A DNA stretch of 12,836 nt from Terfezia claveryi (lineage: Eukaryota; Ascomycota; Pezizomycetes; Pezizales; Pezizaceae). Below, one piece after another: positions 1 through 7,695 of this stretch (position 1 is its first letter; every line of letters starts with the position of its first letter). The translations under genes were made by a program, and so were the position numbers. The stretch is from NCBI GenBank assembly GCA_015179025.1, contig WHUX01000720.1:1-12836 (forward strand), written 5' to 3'. The notes beneath the pieces were generated by a model. It was not told the DNA's origin and ran no database searches. It saw nothing but the letters and a program-made list of their open reading frames with translations.

Positions 1-67
1 ATACCTAGAGCTACCCAATTGCTGGCTGATATAGTCATCCACTGCCATGAGCAATGCCTATTACTAG

Positions 68-770
68 AGCAATTAGCTATGCGTTCCCATAAAGTCCGTG
101 GATTTGCTGGCGAGTTCACGTACCTAGGTATGTCTATGCATATAGATGGGGAATATCTTGGGAGTGCACTTGCGGAGTCTTAAGAGCAATTAGCTATGCC
201 TTCACATACAGTCCGCTGGTTTTCTGGCGAGTTCACGTACCTGGCTATGCCTGTGTCTGCGCATATAGATTGGGGATATATCGGAACTGCACTGGCGGAG
301 TCCTAAGAGCAATTAGCTAGAGTCCGCTGGTTTTCTGGTGAGTTCACGTACCTAGCTATGCCTGTGTCTGTGCATATAGATTGGGGATATATTGGAACTG
401 CACTGGCGGAGTCCTAAGAGCAATTAGCTATACATTCACATAGAGTCCGCTAGTTTTCTGGCCAGTTCATGTACCTGGCTATGCCTGTGTCTGCGCATAT
501 AGATTAGGGATATATCAGAACTGCACTGGCGGAGTCCTAAGAGCAATTAGCTAGAGTCCGCTGGTTTTCTAGCGAGTTCACGTACCTAGCTATGTCTGTA
601 TCTGCGCATATAGATTGGGGATATATCGGAACTGCACTGGTGGAGTCCTAAGAGCAATTAGCTATACATTCACATAGAGTCCGCTGGTTTTCTGGCGAGT
701 TCACGTACCTAGCTAGCTATGTCTCCGCATATAGATGGGGGATATCTCGAGAGTGCACTGGTGGAGCCCT
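68..770 (+). repeat. Outer tandem array, left arm: six ~110-124 bp units
   Basis: Six units start with the phrase gagcaattagcta at about 68, 183, 307, 418, 540 and 651. Most units then read through agagtccgctggttttctgg, a gttcacgtacct block, a gcatatagat block, and end in actggcggagtccta. Unit lengths alternate because some copies (about 307 and 540) lack a short segment after agcta (the part reading tacattcacat in its neighbours), so a long and a short form alternate from unit 2 on. The first unit is the most divergent, as is usual at array edges. No open frame is conserved across units, so I read it as non-coding satellite-like DNA. Confidence 0.88.
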
Positions 771-1059
771 AACCTTAGCTTGACCTGCCGCCGACTGGCT
801 GGTTGAGTTACCTGTGCAAAGAGGGGGCGCACGTGCTCTCGTGTTATGTTCATTCACGCATGCCTGGAAATATGTCTCGGTTGACGCGGCCGACAAATAT
901 GTGTGATTGGCGGGAAGGCAGATTGGTGCACGCTGGTGTGACAGATCAGCACATGCATGTTTCAGGCCACATATGCCCGCCAGCCGTGAGATTACCGAAG
1001 TGGGTAATAGGTATGGAAGAGGAGCCCTCATGGCAGGCTTGTAAATATGGACTTGTTTA
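771..1059 (+). repeat. Middle non-repeated block, left arm
   Basis: This GC-richer block of about 290 bp separates the two tandem arrays and is matched almost exactly, inverted, at 2697-2984. It begins around aaccttagcttgacctgccg and ends near tatggacttgttta. A plus-strand frame opens here at a TTG (803) and runs into the inner array to 1417. The right-arm copy carries a one-base difference that breaks this frame, and the residues resemble no family I know. I therefore treat it as non-coding. Confidence 0.75.
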
Positions 1060-1886
1060 TACGAGAAATACATGCTTTGAAACTTATATATATATATATG
1101 CGAGAAACTCATGCTTTTCGAGGCTTATATATATATATGCGAGAAACTCGTGCTTTTCGAGGCTTATATATAGATATGCGAGAAACTCATGCTTTTCGAG
1201 GCTTATATATATATATGCGGGAAACTCGTGCTTAGAGATATATATATATATATATGTGAGAAACTCGTGCTTTGAGACTTATATATATACTCATGCTTTT
1301 CGAGGCTTCCAGATATATATGCGAGAAACTCATGCTTTTGTAACTTATATATATATATGCCAGAAACTCATGCTTTTCGAGGTTTCTAGATATATATGTG
1401 AGAAACTCATGCTTTGAGACTTATATATATATATGCGAGAAACTCATGCTTTTCGAGGCTTATATATATATATGCGGGAAACTCGTGCTTTGGAGATATA
1501 TATATATATATATGCGAGAAACTCGTGCTTTGAGACTTATATATATACTCATGCTTTTCGAGGCTTCTAGATATATATGCGAGAAACTCGTGCTTTTGTA
1601 ACTTATATATATACATGCCAGAAACTCATGCTTTTCGAGGTTTCTAGATATATATGCGAGAAACTCATGCTTTGAGACTTATATATATATATATGCGAGA
1701 AACTCATGCTTTTCGAGGCTTATATATATATATGCGAGAAACTCATGCTTTTCGAGGCTTATATATATATATGTGGGAAACTCGTGCTTTGGAGATATAT
1801 ATATACTCATGCTTTTCGAGGCTTCTAGATATATATGCGAGAAACTCATGCTTTGAGACTTATATATATATATATGCAAGAAACCC
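1060..1886 (+). repeat. Inner tandem array, left arm: ~39 bp units with (TA)n linkers
   Basis: About 21 units each consist of a core related to gagaaactcatgcttttcg followed by an AT-alternating linker of roughly 12-20 bp and a trailing atgc. Core variants recur in a set order: ttcgaggctta, gggaaactcgtgctttgg, ctttgagac, an abbreviated copy starting ctcatgc, ttttgtaac, and ggtttctaga. This order repeats as a higher-order unit, with the gggaaactcgtgctt variant at 1218, 1475 and 1774. Frames through it give long low-complexity peptides rich in Tyr and Ile, an artefact of the TA runs and not genes. Confidence 0.9.
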
Positions 1887-1908
1887 ATCGGTAGTTTCAT
1901 CTGGAAGC
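1887..1908. other. Symmetry centre of the large inverted repeat
   Basis: The stretch around atcggtagtttcatctgg is the only sequence between the two inner arrays that is not part of a ~39 bp unit in either direction. On its left the cores read as aaactcatgct. On its right they read as the reverse complement, agcatgagttt. The spacer of about 20 bp is short enough that the arms could in principle extrude as a cruciform or fold into a hairpin RNA. That is inference. Confidence 0.7.
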
Positions 1909-2696
1909 CTCGAAAAGCATGAGTATATATATAAGTCTCAAAGCACGAGTTTCTCGCATATATATATATATATCTCCAAAGCACAAGTTTCCCGCATATA
2001 TACTAATAAGCCTCAAGAGCACGAGTTTCTCACATATATATATATATATCTCCAAAGCACGAGTTTCCCGCATATATACTAATAAGCCTCAAAAGCATGA
2101 GTTTCTCGCATATATATCTAGAAACCTCGAAAAGCATGAGTATATATATATCTCCAAAGTACGAGTTTCCCGCATATATATCTGGAAGCCTCGAAAAGCA
2201 TGAGTATATATATAAGTCTCAAAGCACGAGTTTCTCGCATATATATATATATATATCTCCAAAGCACGAGTTTCCCGCATATATATATATAAGCCTCGAA
2301 AAGCATGAGTTTCTCGCATATCTATATATCAGCCTCGAAAAGCATGAGTTTCTCGTATATATATCTAGAAATCTCGAAAAGCATGAGTTTCTGACATATA
2401 TATATATAAGTTACAAAAGCACGAGTTTCTCGCATATATATCTGGAAGCCTCGAAAAGCATGAGTATATATATAAGTCTCAAAGCATGAGTTTCTCGCAT
2501 ATATATATATATATATCTCCAAAGCATGAGTTTCCCGCATATATATATATAAGCCTCGAAAAGCATGAGTTTCTCGCATGTCTATATATAAGCCTCGAAA
2601 AGCACGAGTTTCTTACATATATATATATAAGCCTCGAAAAGCATGAGTTTCTCGCATATATATATATATAAGTCTCAAAGCATGTGTTTCTCGCAT
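1909..2696 (-). repeat. Inner tandem array, right arm: ~39 bp units with (TA)n linkers
   Basis: This is the inverted counterpart of the left inner array, with cores reading agcatgagtttctcgc and linkers of alternating AT. The same core variants occur: tctccaaagcacgagtttccc, aagtctcaaagc, ttacaaaagc and tctagaaacctcg. The two arrays are of similar length (about 790 versus 825 bp) but are not base-for-base mirrors. Two copies here read actaataagcctca, a variant missing from the left arm. This shows independent mutation or turnover since the inversion arose. Confidence 0.88.
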
Positions 2697-2984
2697 AAAC
2701 AAGTCCATATTTACAAGCCTGCCATGAGGGCTCCTCTTCCATACCTATTACCCACTTCGGTAATCTCACGGCTGGCGGCATATGTGGCCTGAAACATGCA
2801 TGTGCTGATCTGTCACACCAGCGTGCGCCAATCTGCCTTCCCGCCAATCACATATATTTGTCGGCCGCGTCAACTGAGACATATTTCCAGGCATGTGTGA
2901 ACGAACATAACACGAGAGCACGTGCGCCCCCTCTTTGCACAGGTAACTCAACCAGCCAGTCGGCGGCAGGTCAAGCTGAGGTTA
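2697..2984 (-). repeat. Middle non-repeated block, right arm
   Basis: This is the reverse complement of 771-1059 with only a few substitutions. The clearest length change is at the catatgc-ccgccagcc position, where this arm has one base fewer. The left-arm frame is shifted by it here, which argues against a maintained protein. Pairing of tggacttg at 1048-1055 with caagtcca at 2700-2707 fixes the alignment of the arms in this region. Confidence 0.75.
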
Positions 2985-4060
2985 GGCCTCCCCCAGTGCA
3001 CTCTCGAGATATCCCCCATCTAGATGCGGAGACATAGCTAGCTAGGTATGTGAACTCGCCAGAAAACCAGCGGACTCTATGTGAATGTATAGCTAATTGC
3101 TCTTAGGACTCCGCCAGTGCAGTTCCGATATATCCCCAATCTATATGTGCAGACACAGGTATAGTAGGTACGTGAACTCGCCAGAAAACTAGCGGACTCT
3201 AGCTAATGCTCTTAGGACTCCGCCAGTGCAGTTCCGATATATCCCTAATCTATATGTGCAGACACAGCATAGCCAGGTACGTGAACTGGCCAGAAAACCA
3301 GCGGACTCTATATGAATATATAGCTAATTGCTCTTAGGACTCCGCCAGTGCAGTTCAATATATCCCAATCTATATGCGCAGACACAGGCATAGCCAGGTA
3401 CGTGAACTGGCCAGAAAACCAGCGGACTCTATATGAATATATAGCTAATTGCTCTTAGGACTCCGCCAGTGCAGTTCCGATATATCCCCAATCTATATAC
3501 GCAAACACAGGCATAGTTAGGTACGTGAACTGGCCAGAAAACCAGCGGACTCTATGTGAATGTATAGCTAATTGCTCTTAGGACTCCGCCAGTGCAGTTC
3601 CGATATATCCCTAATCTATATGCGCAGACACAGGCATAGCCAGGTACGTGAACTGGCCAGAAAACTAGCGGACTCTATATGAATGTATAGCTAATTGCTC
3701 TTAGGACTCCGCCAGTGCAGTTCCGATATATCCCCAATCTATATGCGCAGACACAAGCATAGCTAGGTACGTGAACTTGCCAGAAAACCAGCGGACTCTA
3801 GCTAATTGCTCTTAGGACTCCGCCAGTGCAGTTCCAATATATCCCCAATCTATATGCGCAGATACAAGCATAGCCAAGTATGTGAACTCGCCAGAAAACT
3901 AGCGGACTGTATGTGAAGGCATAGCTAATTGCTCTTAGGACTCCGCAAGTGCACTCCCGAGATATTCCCCATCTATATGCGTAGACATACCTAGGTACGT
4001 GAACTCGCCAGCCAATCCACGGACTTTATGGGAACGCATAGCTAATTTCTCTAGTAATAG
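2985..4060 (-). repeat. Outer tandem array, right arm: nine ~110-124 bp units
   Basis: The inverted form of the outer unit is marked by tagctaattgctctta, or a close variant, at about 3092, 3193, 3320, 3440, 3565, 3687, 3802, 3924 and 4040. Copies share gaactggccagaaaaccagc or a near version, with cgatatatcccyaatctata between. The last unit near 4040 is the divergent one that pairs with the first unit at 68. Nine units here against six in the other arm points to expansion or contraction inside one arm. Confidence 0.88.
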
Positions 4061-4117
4061 GCATTGCTCATAGCAGTGGATGACTACATCAGCCAGCAAT
4101 TGGGTAGCTCTAGGTAT

Positions 4118-4436
4118 GTGCAGTCTCGCGATTTCAGCGTTCTGTTGATAATAGCTATATGGATATTATTAGATCAAAGCATGGCGATAACGACTTTGCA
4201 GACGGCTCAGATTAGGGAACCGCTAGGATTTTTGGAGGCATATGCATAGGATGAGTTCAAGTGGGATGCATGAGAGAATGGTTCGTTCGAAGTGCATCTA
4301 TAGCTTAGCTATGTATATAGAAATTCAAACGTACATAGTTCTTGCAACGTATAGCTGCTATTACCTCCATGCTCCGAGTACACACAGTAGTCCACCTATC
4401 AGGTAGTTGTGCCAGGGCATGGATGTACACACGCAC
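4118..4436. other. Gene-free stretch right of the inverted repeat
   Basis: I see no recognisable gene or RNA here. A frame of 61 codons (4064-4249, plus) straddles the end of the inverted repeat and begins inside it, so it is unlikely to be real. Base composition changes from AT-rich on the left to GC-rich after about 4370. No target-site duplication for the large inverted repeat can be tested because its other end is not in the window. Confidence 0.5.
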
Positions 4437-4492
4437 CACGGTGGCACCTCGGAACAGAAGGCGCCAGGGCGGTACCTCGGAAGACATGGCGC
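4437..4492 (+). repeat. Short direct repeat pair, ~27 bp
   Basis: Two adjacent copies of a GC-rich motif are visible: ggtggcacctcggaacagaaggcgcc-type followed by ggcggtacctcggaagacatggcgcc-type. They differ at a few positions. They lie just upstream of the longer 109 bp tandem repeat, and together they make this interval a small zone of local duplication. Confidence 0.6.
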
Positions 4493-4570
4493 CCGAGCGA
4501 CACAAGGGCTAGGGTTCCTAGGGTGCGCAGCTAGAAGAGGGCAATCGTCAGGGCACCTGGTGATGGTGTT

Positions 4571-4788
4571 GTAGCGTCGGGGTGACCTAATGCACAAGGC
4601 GGGTCAGGTAGAAGATAGTCCGTCAGGGTGCCGGGCGCGGGCGTTGCGGCACAGAAATATATATCCTGATGCGCCAGAAGTGGCGTCGGGGCGACCTAAT
4701 GCAGAGGGCAGGAGAGGTACAAGGTGGTCCGTCAGGGCGCCTGCAGGGGGCGTTGCGGTACAGAAATATCTATCCTGATGGTGCAGAA
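4571..4788 (+). repeat. Two-copy 109 bp tandem repeat abutting a broken RT
   Basis: Unit 1 (4571-4679) and unit 2 (4680-4788) share gcgtcgggg, gacctaatgca, gtccgtcaggg, gggcgttgcgg, cagaaatat and atcctgat in the same order and spacing. A weaker, older copy may precede them (about 4505-4570, with a similar cgtcagggcacctgg). The right edge coincides within a few bases with the place where the minus-strand reverse transcriptase stops matching its family. This unit is therefore the sequence fused to the RT remnant. Confidence 0.8.
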
Positions 4789-5460
4789 CACATCCAAGAA
4801 GTCTCGTAGGGTATCGTTAATAAAGTGCTGGAAAGAGGCCGGAGCATTGGTTAATCCAAAGGGCATGACATTGTACTCGAAGTGGCCATAACGAGTTCGG
4901 AAGGCCGTTTTCCACTCCTCCCCCTTGGCAATCCTTACCAGGTTGTATGCCCCTCTCAAATCCAGTTTGGTGAACCATTTGGCCTTGGAAAGCCTGGCTA
5001 ATGTCTCCTGGATTAGAGGTAGGGGGTACCTGTCCTTGACCGTTATCTCGTTCAGCCCCCGATAGTCCATACATAGCCTAAGAGAGCTATCCGATTTCTT
5101 GACGAATAGTACCGGGGCGTCCGCTGGAGAAGAGCTATGGCGAATGAAGCTCTTGTTGAGGTTTTCCTCCAAGTACTTCTTCAAAGTTTCCAGCTCCAAC
5201 CGGGACATTCCGTAGAGGGGCCCATAGGGGGGGGTCTTACCCTCTATCAGCGGAATAGTATGGTCATATGGCCGGTGGGGTGCGAGCTTTTCTGCGGCCT
5301 TCTCAGAGAACAGGTCGATGAATTCGTGGTATTCGTCCGGTACCATAGACTTCCACTCCTCCTTCGACCGTGTCGTATTAATCTCCAGGTTTACCTCGTG
5401 TATGGACAGGGCATGAGCCTTCACCTTGTGCTTTCTAGTAAGGTAAGCGAAAGCCCCTGC
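4783..5460 (-). pseudogene. pol: Truncated reverse transcriptase (element D pol)
   Basis: Counting from the GTG codon at 5424, the frame shows a pre-RT segment ([15 protein letters not shown], about residues 31-41), then RT motifs: the MDYRGLNE block near 119-126, the first catalytic aspartate D155 in KLDLRGAYN, and [10 protein letters not shown] at about 187-196. The match ends at about residue 215, just where Ty3/gypsy RTs continue into the YxDD box. From there the frame reads GC-rich tandem-repeat DNA to a stop at 4732. Without the second catalytic pair of aspartates it cannot polymerise DNA. The frame is continuous with the protease upstream except for a TAG at 5461-5463, so the GTG is not a true start. 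Confidence 0.87.
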
Positions 5461-5489
5461 CTAGATAAAGCTAACATTCAGAGGTTTTT

Positions 5490-5547
5490 GGGGGCTAGGG
5501 GGCGCCGGGGGTACAGGGGGAATCAGGGGCACAGGGGGAATCGGGGG
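5490..5547 (+). other. G-quadruplex-capable G tract
   Basis: Seven runs of four or five G occur on the plus strand at 5490-5494, 5498-5502, 5507-5511, 5516-5520, 5526-5529, 5534-5538 and 5543-5547, with spacers of 3-6 bases. This exceeds the usual four-run intramolecular quadruplex pattern. It lies opposite the codons for the proline-rich linker of the element D pol, so it may simply reflect CCC/CCT proline codons. Confidence 0.75.
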
Positions 5548-6056
5548 TGGCAAGGCACACAGCCCAGTAATGGTGGCCTTCGGATTCCCGCAGTGCTTTT
5601 TGCAATACTGGCTGTTGAACTGCAGGGTATAGGAGCTGAAGCTGACCGATACATCGTGCATTCTAAGCCAGGGGATTCCGAGGACAATCGGGTATTTGAG
5701 CTTGGTCACAAACATTGGGAGGTTTGCTTCGAAGTGATCCCTGACCAGGGCAGGTACGCACGCAATATCAGTGATATCGCCAGAGGAGATGGGCCGACTG
5801 TCGATGACATCCAGAATACGGGGGGTTTTGAGCTTTGATGTGGGTAGGGAGAATTTACTGACAAAGGCCTGGTCAACGAATGCAATTCCTGAAGCTCTGC
5901 AATCTATAAGGGCTGACGTGGTGATTGTTTTATCATTGATATTGAGGGAGATAGATAAAACAAAATGTTCGCTGAACAAGCGAGATTCGTCAATAACAGA
6001 AGAAGCGGAATAAACAGAAAATGCAGACAAAGACAAAGATAGATGGCCTGGGGCAG

Positions 6057-6102
6057 GTCCCTTGCTAGTGTCAGTAACTAGGCAAGGGACAGGGCTTTTC
6101 CC
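6057..6102 (-). promoter_or_regulatory. Gag-pol -1 ribosomal frameshift signal
   Basis: In the Gag frame the minus strand reads TCG GGA AAA GCC, which places the slippery heptamer G GGA AAA at 6102-6096 in the correct phase (X XXY YYZ). A -1 slip there enters the open pol frame, which has been free of stops since 6108. After a spacer of five bases comes a stem-loop. GTCCCTTG pairs with CAAGGGAC, and the stem continues past one bulged C with CTAG pairing with CTAG, around a 9-base loop (6069-6077). The Gag stop TAG (6080-6078) lies inside the upper stem. Slippery site, spacer and stem match the classical layout used by many retroelements. Confidence 0.82.
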
Positions 6103-6302
6103 GACTCGTCAAGCTCCTCAATCTTGGGCACTGGGGTATCGGAGATAGCATGGATGGCGAGGGAGCGATTCTTTCGAAGGGAGCAAGCCACAATGAAGTG
6201 GTCGGCCTTCCCACAGGCTATACATAGCCCATTATTCCGGCGGCGTTCCCTCTCTTCTTGAGTTAGGCGGGGTCTGCCTGATGATAAATCCATGGGGGTA
6301 GG
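6078..6302 (-). pseudogene. gag: C-terminal Gag fragment with CCHC zinc knuckle (element D)
   Basis: The frame carries a basic stretch (ERERRRNN) followed by a CX2CX4HX4C nucleocapsid zinc knuckle at 6224-6183, the RNA-binding signature of retroelement Gag proteins, and ends at TAG 6080-6078. The only upstream Met codon in frame (6308) lies across the boundary with the LTR of element A, so the true N-terminus of Gag is missing and should lie beyond the nested insertions to the right of the window. Its end overlaps the pol frame by about 30 bases, where the frameshift signal sits. Confidence 0.85.
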
Positions 6303-6618
6303 TGTCATGGGGTGACATCCAGCTCTACCAAAGGTACTTGGGCCCTTATAGAACGACCCTAGAATCTATATGAACTCTAGGTACACTCTTAGCAGTGTGG
6401 TGCAAACGTTTCTAATACTTATCTATAAGAGTTAAGTATATGAAACGGGTATGAACCTCGGAGAGGTTTATAATCATCCTAGATGGTTAAGACCCTTATG
6501 GAACATCTATAGACCCTTGTAGGAGCTACGGTTTAAGTTTCATAACAATCCGATTAACGGTTCAATAGTTATACTCAGATTAATATGCTGACTATATGCA
6601 TGCTAGCTATATTAGCTG

Positions 6619-6667
6619 TTACCCTGAAGTCTTGGCGTTACCCTGAATATTGAATTATTACCCTGAA
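6619..6667 (+). promoter_or_regulatory. Three phased TTACCCTGAA boxes in the LTR
   Basis: The decamer TTACCCTGAA occurs at 6619-6628, 6638-6647 and 6658-6667, spaced 19 and 20 bases, close to two helical turns. All three are kept in the inverted LTR of element B (as TTCAGGGTAA at 9227-9236, 9247-9256 and 9266-9275) although bases between them have diverged. Position in the U3 part of the LTR suggests a protein-binding cluster. No factor is identified. Confidence 0.55.
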
Positions 6668-6714
6668 TGCAGGAAAATAATTCGGTAAAAATAACTAAAA
6701 AAATGAAGGACCGA

Positions 6715-6767
6715 GGGCGCACTTTAGACCAAAGTGCGTCCGGTGACACTATAAGGGAGTGCGCCCA
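6715..6767 (+). promoter_or_regulatory. Hairpin with an alternative partner arm in the LTR
   Basis: CGCACTTT (6718-6725) and AAAGTGCG (6731-6738) form a perfect 8 bp stem around a five-base loop. The downstream segment AGTGCGCCC (6759-6767) is complementary to GGGCGCACT (6715-6723), so it could displace the first stem. Both pairings are retained in the element B LTR near 9137-9180. Confidence 0.5.
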
Positions 6768-7580
6768 GGACAGAGGCCAAAGGTAGGGCCAAAATATAAA
6801 GTTCTCCGAATTTAATGTTTCAAGGTTCTATCTAGGCCTACTCCTCGTCCTGATTCCATTTCTGCAATCCTTTTTATGATCGGAGTTAAACTCATGGAGA
6901 TATAAGACTTTTAATATGGTCATATAGGTCCATAAGGAGGTTTACTTATTATTGGTAATAACTTCGTGAATAATTTGGGTATCGCGATAAACTAAGATTC
7001 TATAATCTTCTATGCGTTGATACCTTTCCAATGGTAATCTACTTGTGACCCACGGTTCTCTATTCATAGAGTTATGTGCAGTTGAATAATTATTTTCAAT
7101 GGACACTAGACACTATTAAGTGAATATTGCCGGAAACATAATTAGATGCCTTCGGATATTGTCAGATGGTAATTCGATAGTATCGAGGATTGGTAACGTA
7201 TCTGAAATTGAATTTAGTTGTCTCGGATAAGAATTCTTTAATAGGATAAGCGAGCTATAAGCGAAGTACGTATAACATGCAGACATGGGAATATTGTCTA
7301 CGTTCGGGTTAGTAACCTGTGACAACGAGTGCAGATAGCAACTGCATTAACAAAGGTGTGGATGGTATAACACTTAGGAAGAAATTCCAAGGTGACAGGT
7401 AGGCCCGCGTTTTATAAAATATTTTTATCATAAGAATATCTATGAACACCGCGAGATATAAATAGTGTAAGTAGTTCCGGTTGAATTCATTCTACCACCA
7501 GCGAGTATTCAAAAGCAAGAGCACCTTGAGTACACGAAGCCTACAAAGTTCTAAGTCTTGAGTTAACTTTACGTTCAAGC

Positions 7581-7695
7581 GACATAGGATTTATTTTGTG
7601 TTGCGAAATAAGATCCGTCGTGAGGGACTATAGTTGGATTGAACTTTACTGCTATAGGATTGATATTCTGTGTTGCGGAATAGATATCGTTGCGG
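7581..7695 (+). repeat. ~70 bp direct duplication inside LTR
   Basis: ACATAGGATTTATTTTGTGTTGCGAAATA-type sequence at about 7582-7610 recurs as TATAGGATTGATATTCTGTGTTGCGGAATA-type sequence at about 7653-7682. Both are followed by a similar gatcc/tatcgt segment. It also appears in the inverted LTR copy, so the duplication predates the split of the two elements. Confidence 0.55.

Larger units (their letters stand above)
1..1886 (+). repeat. Left arm of a ~4.1 kb imperfect inverted repeat (foldback-like)
   Basis: Seen directly: the first ~160 bases reappear as their reverse complement at the end of the right arm, with base 1 pairing with base 4117 and only scattered mismatches. The arm is layered: an outer ~120 bp tandem array (about 68-770), a non-repeated block (771-1059) and an inner ~39 bp array (1060-1886). 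The arm begins at the window edge, so its true outer end is not visible. Foldback transposons of other eukaryotes have inverted repeats built of tandem subrepeats, so the comparison is structural only; no transposase is seen. Another explanation is a duplicated and inverted satellite block. Arms that differ in sequence and copy number argue against a simple sequencing chimera. Confidence 0.9.
1909..4117 (-). repeat. Right arm of the ~4.1 kb imperfect inverted repeat
   Basis: This is the reverse-complement partner of 1-1886, with the layers in mirror order: inner ~39 bp array (1909-2696), middle block (2697-2984) and outer ~120 bp array (2985-4060), then a short terminal segment ending at 4117. 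It is about 320-360 bp longer than the left arm. The excess is explained by three more copies of the outer unit. Pairing through the middle block puts the symmetry centre near 1877, whereas pairing the outer ends puts it near 2059, which shows the copy-number difference directly. Confidence 0.9.
5461..6108 (-). pseudogene. pol: Retropepsin-like protease domain with damaged active site (element D pol)
   Basis: The pol frame opens at 6108 and runs to a TAG at 5461-5463. Numbering from the TTG at 6036, an aspartic protease fold is suggested by LID-CRASG at 43-50 and by the second-half signature VLGIPWL at about 118-124. The family active site is D-S/T-G; here it is D45-C46-R47 (codons 5904-5896), so the serine or threonine and the glycine are both lost. 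A proline-rich linker (about 160-185) follows. The next domain in the same frame is RT. Family identity is established by motif and order. Loss of activity is inference. Confidence 0.83.
4783..6302 (-). mobile_element. Element D: truncated Ty3/gypsy gag-pol remnant
   Basis: On the minus strand the order is Gag zinc knuckle, Gag stop with a -1 frameshift signal, retropepsin-like protease, then the N-terminal half of RT. This is the order of fungal Ty3/gypsy elements. The upstream side is cut at 6302/6303 by the LTR of element A, and the downstream side stops before the RT YxDD box at about 4783. RNase H, integrase and both LTRs are absent. Its RT sequence differs clearly from that of element B, so D is a separate family. 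The in-frame stop and altered protease active site mark it as dead. Confidence 0.85.

Noticed and set aside
1047..2671. Many overlapping frames giving Tyr/Ile-rich peptides on both strands
   Set aside because: They are translations of (TA)n and the repeated core, occur in several frames at once, and have no non-repeat content.
1060..2696. CRISPR-like look of regular ~23 bp cores with ~16 bp linkers
   Set aside because: The linkers are alternating TA runs rather than unique spacers, the cores vary, and the array is mirrored. It is a eukaryotic satellite.
4064..4249. A 61-codon frame with a hydrophobic stretch (LLIIAIWILL)
   Set aside because: It starts inside the inverted repeat arm and ends in unrelated sequence, with no start context or homology that I can recognise.
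5137..5838. A 233-codon plus-strand frame
   Set aside because: It lies antisense to the clear RT and protease reading frame and is a shadow of it; no family match is visible.
7116..7325. Minus-strand frame in LTR A and its mirror at 8433-8627
   Set aside because: Both are within LTR sequence, are not equally kept in the two copies, and have no recognisable domain.
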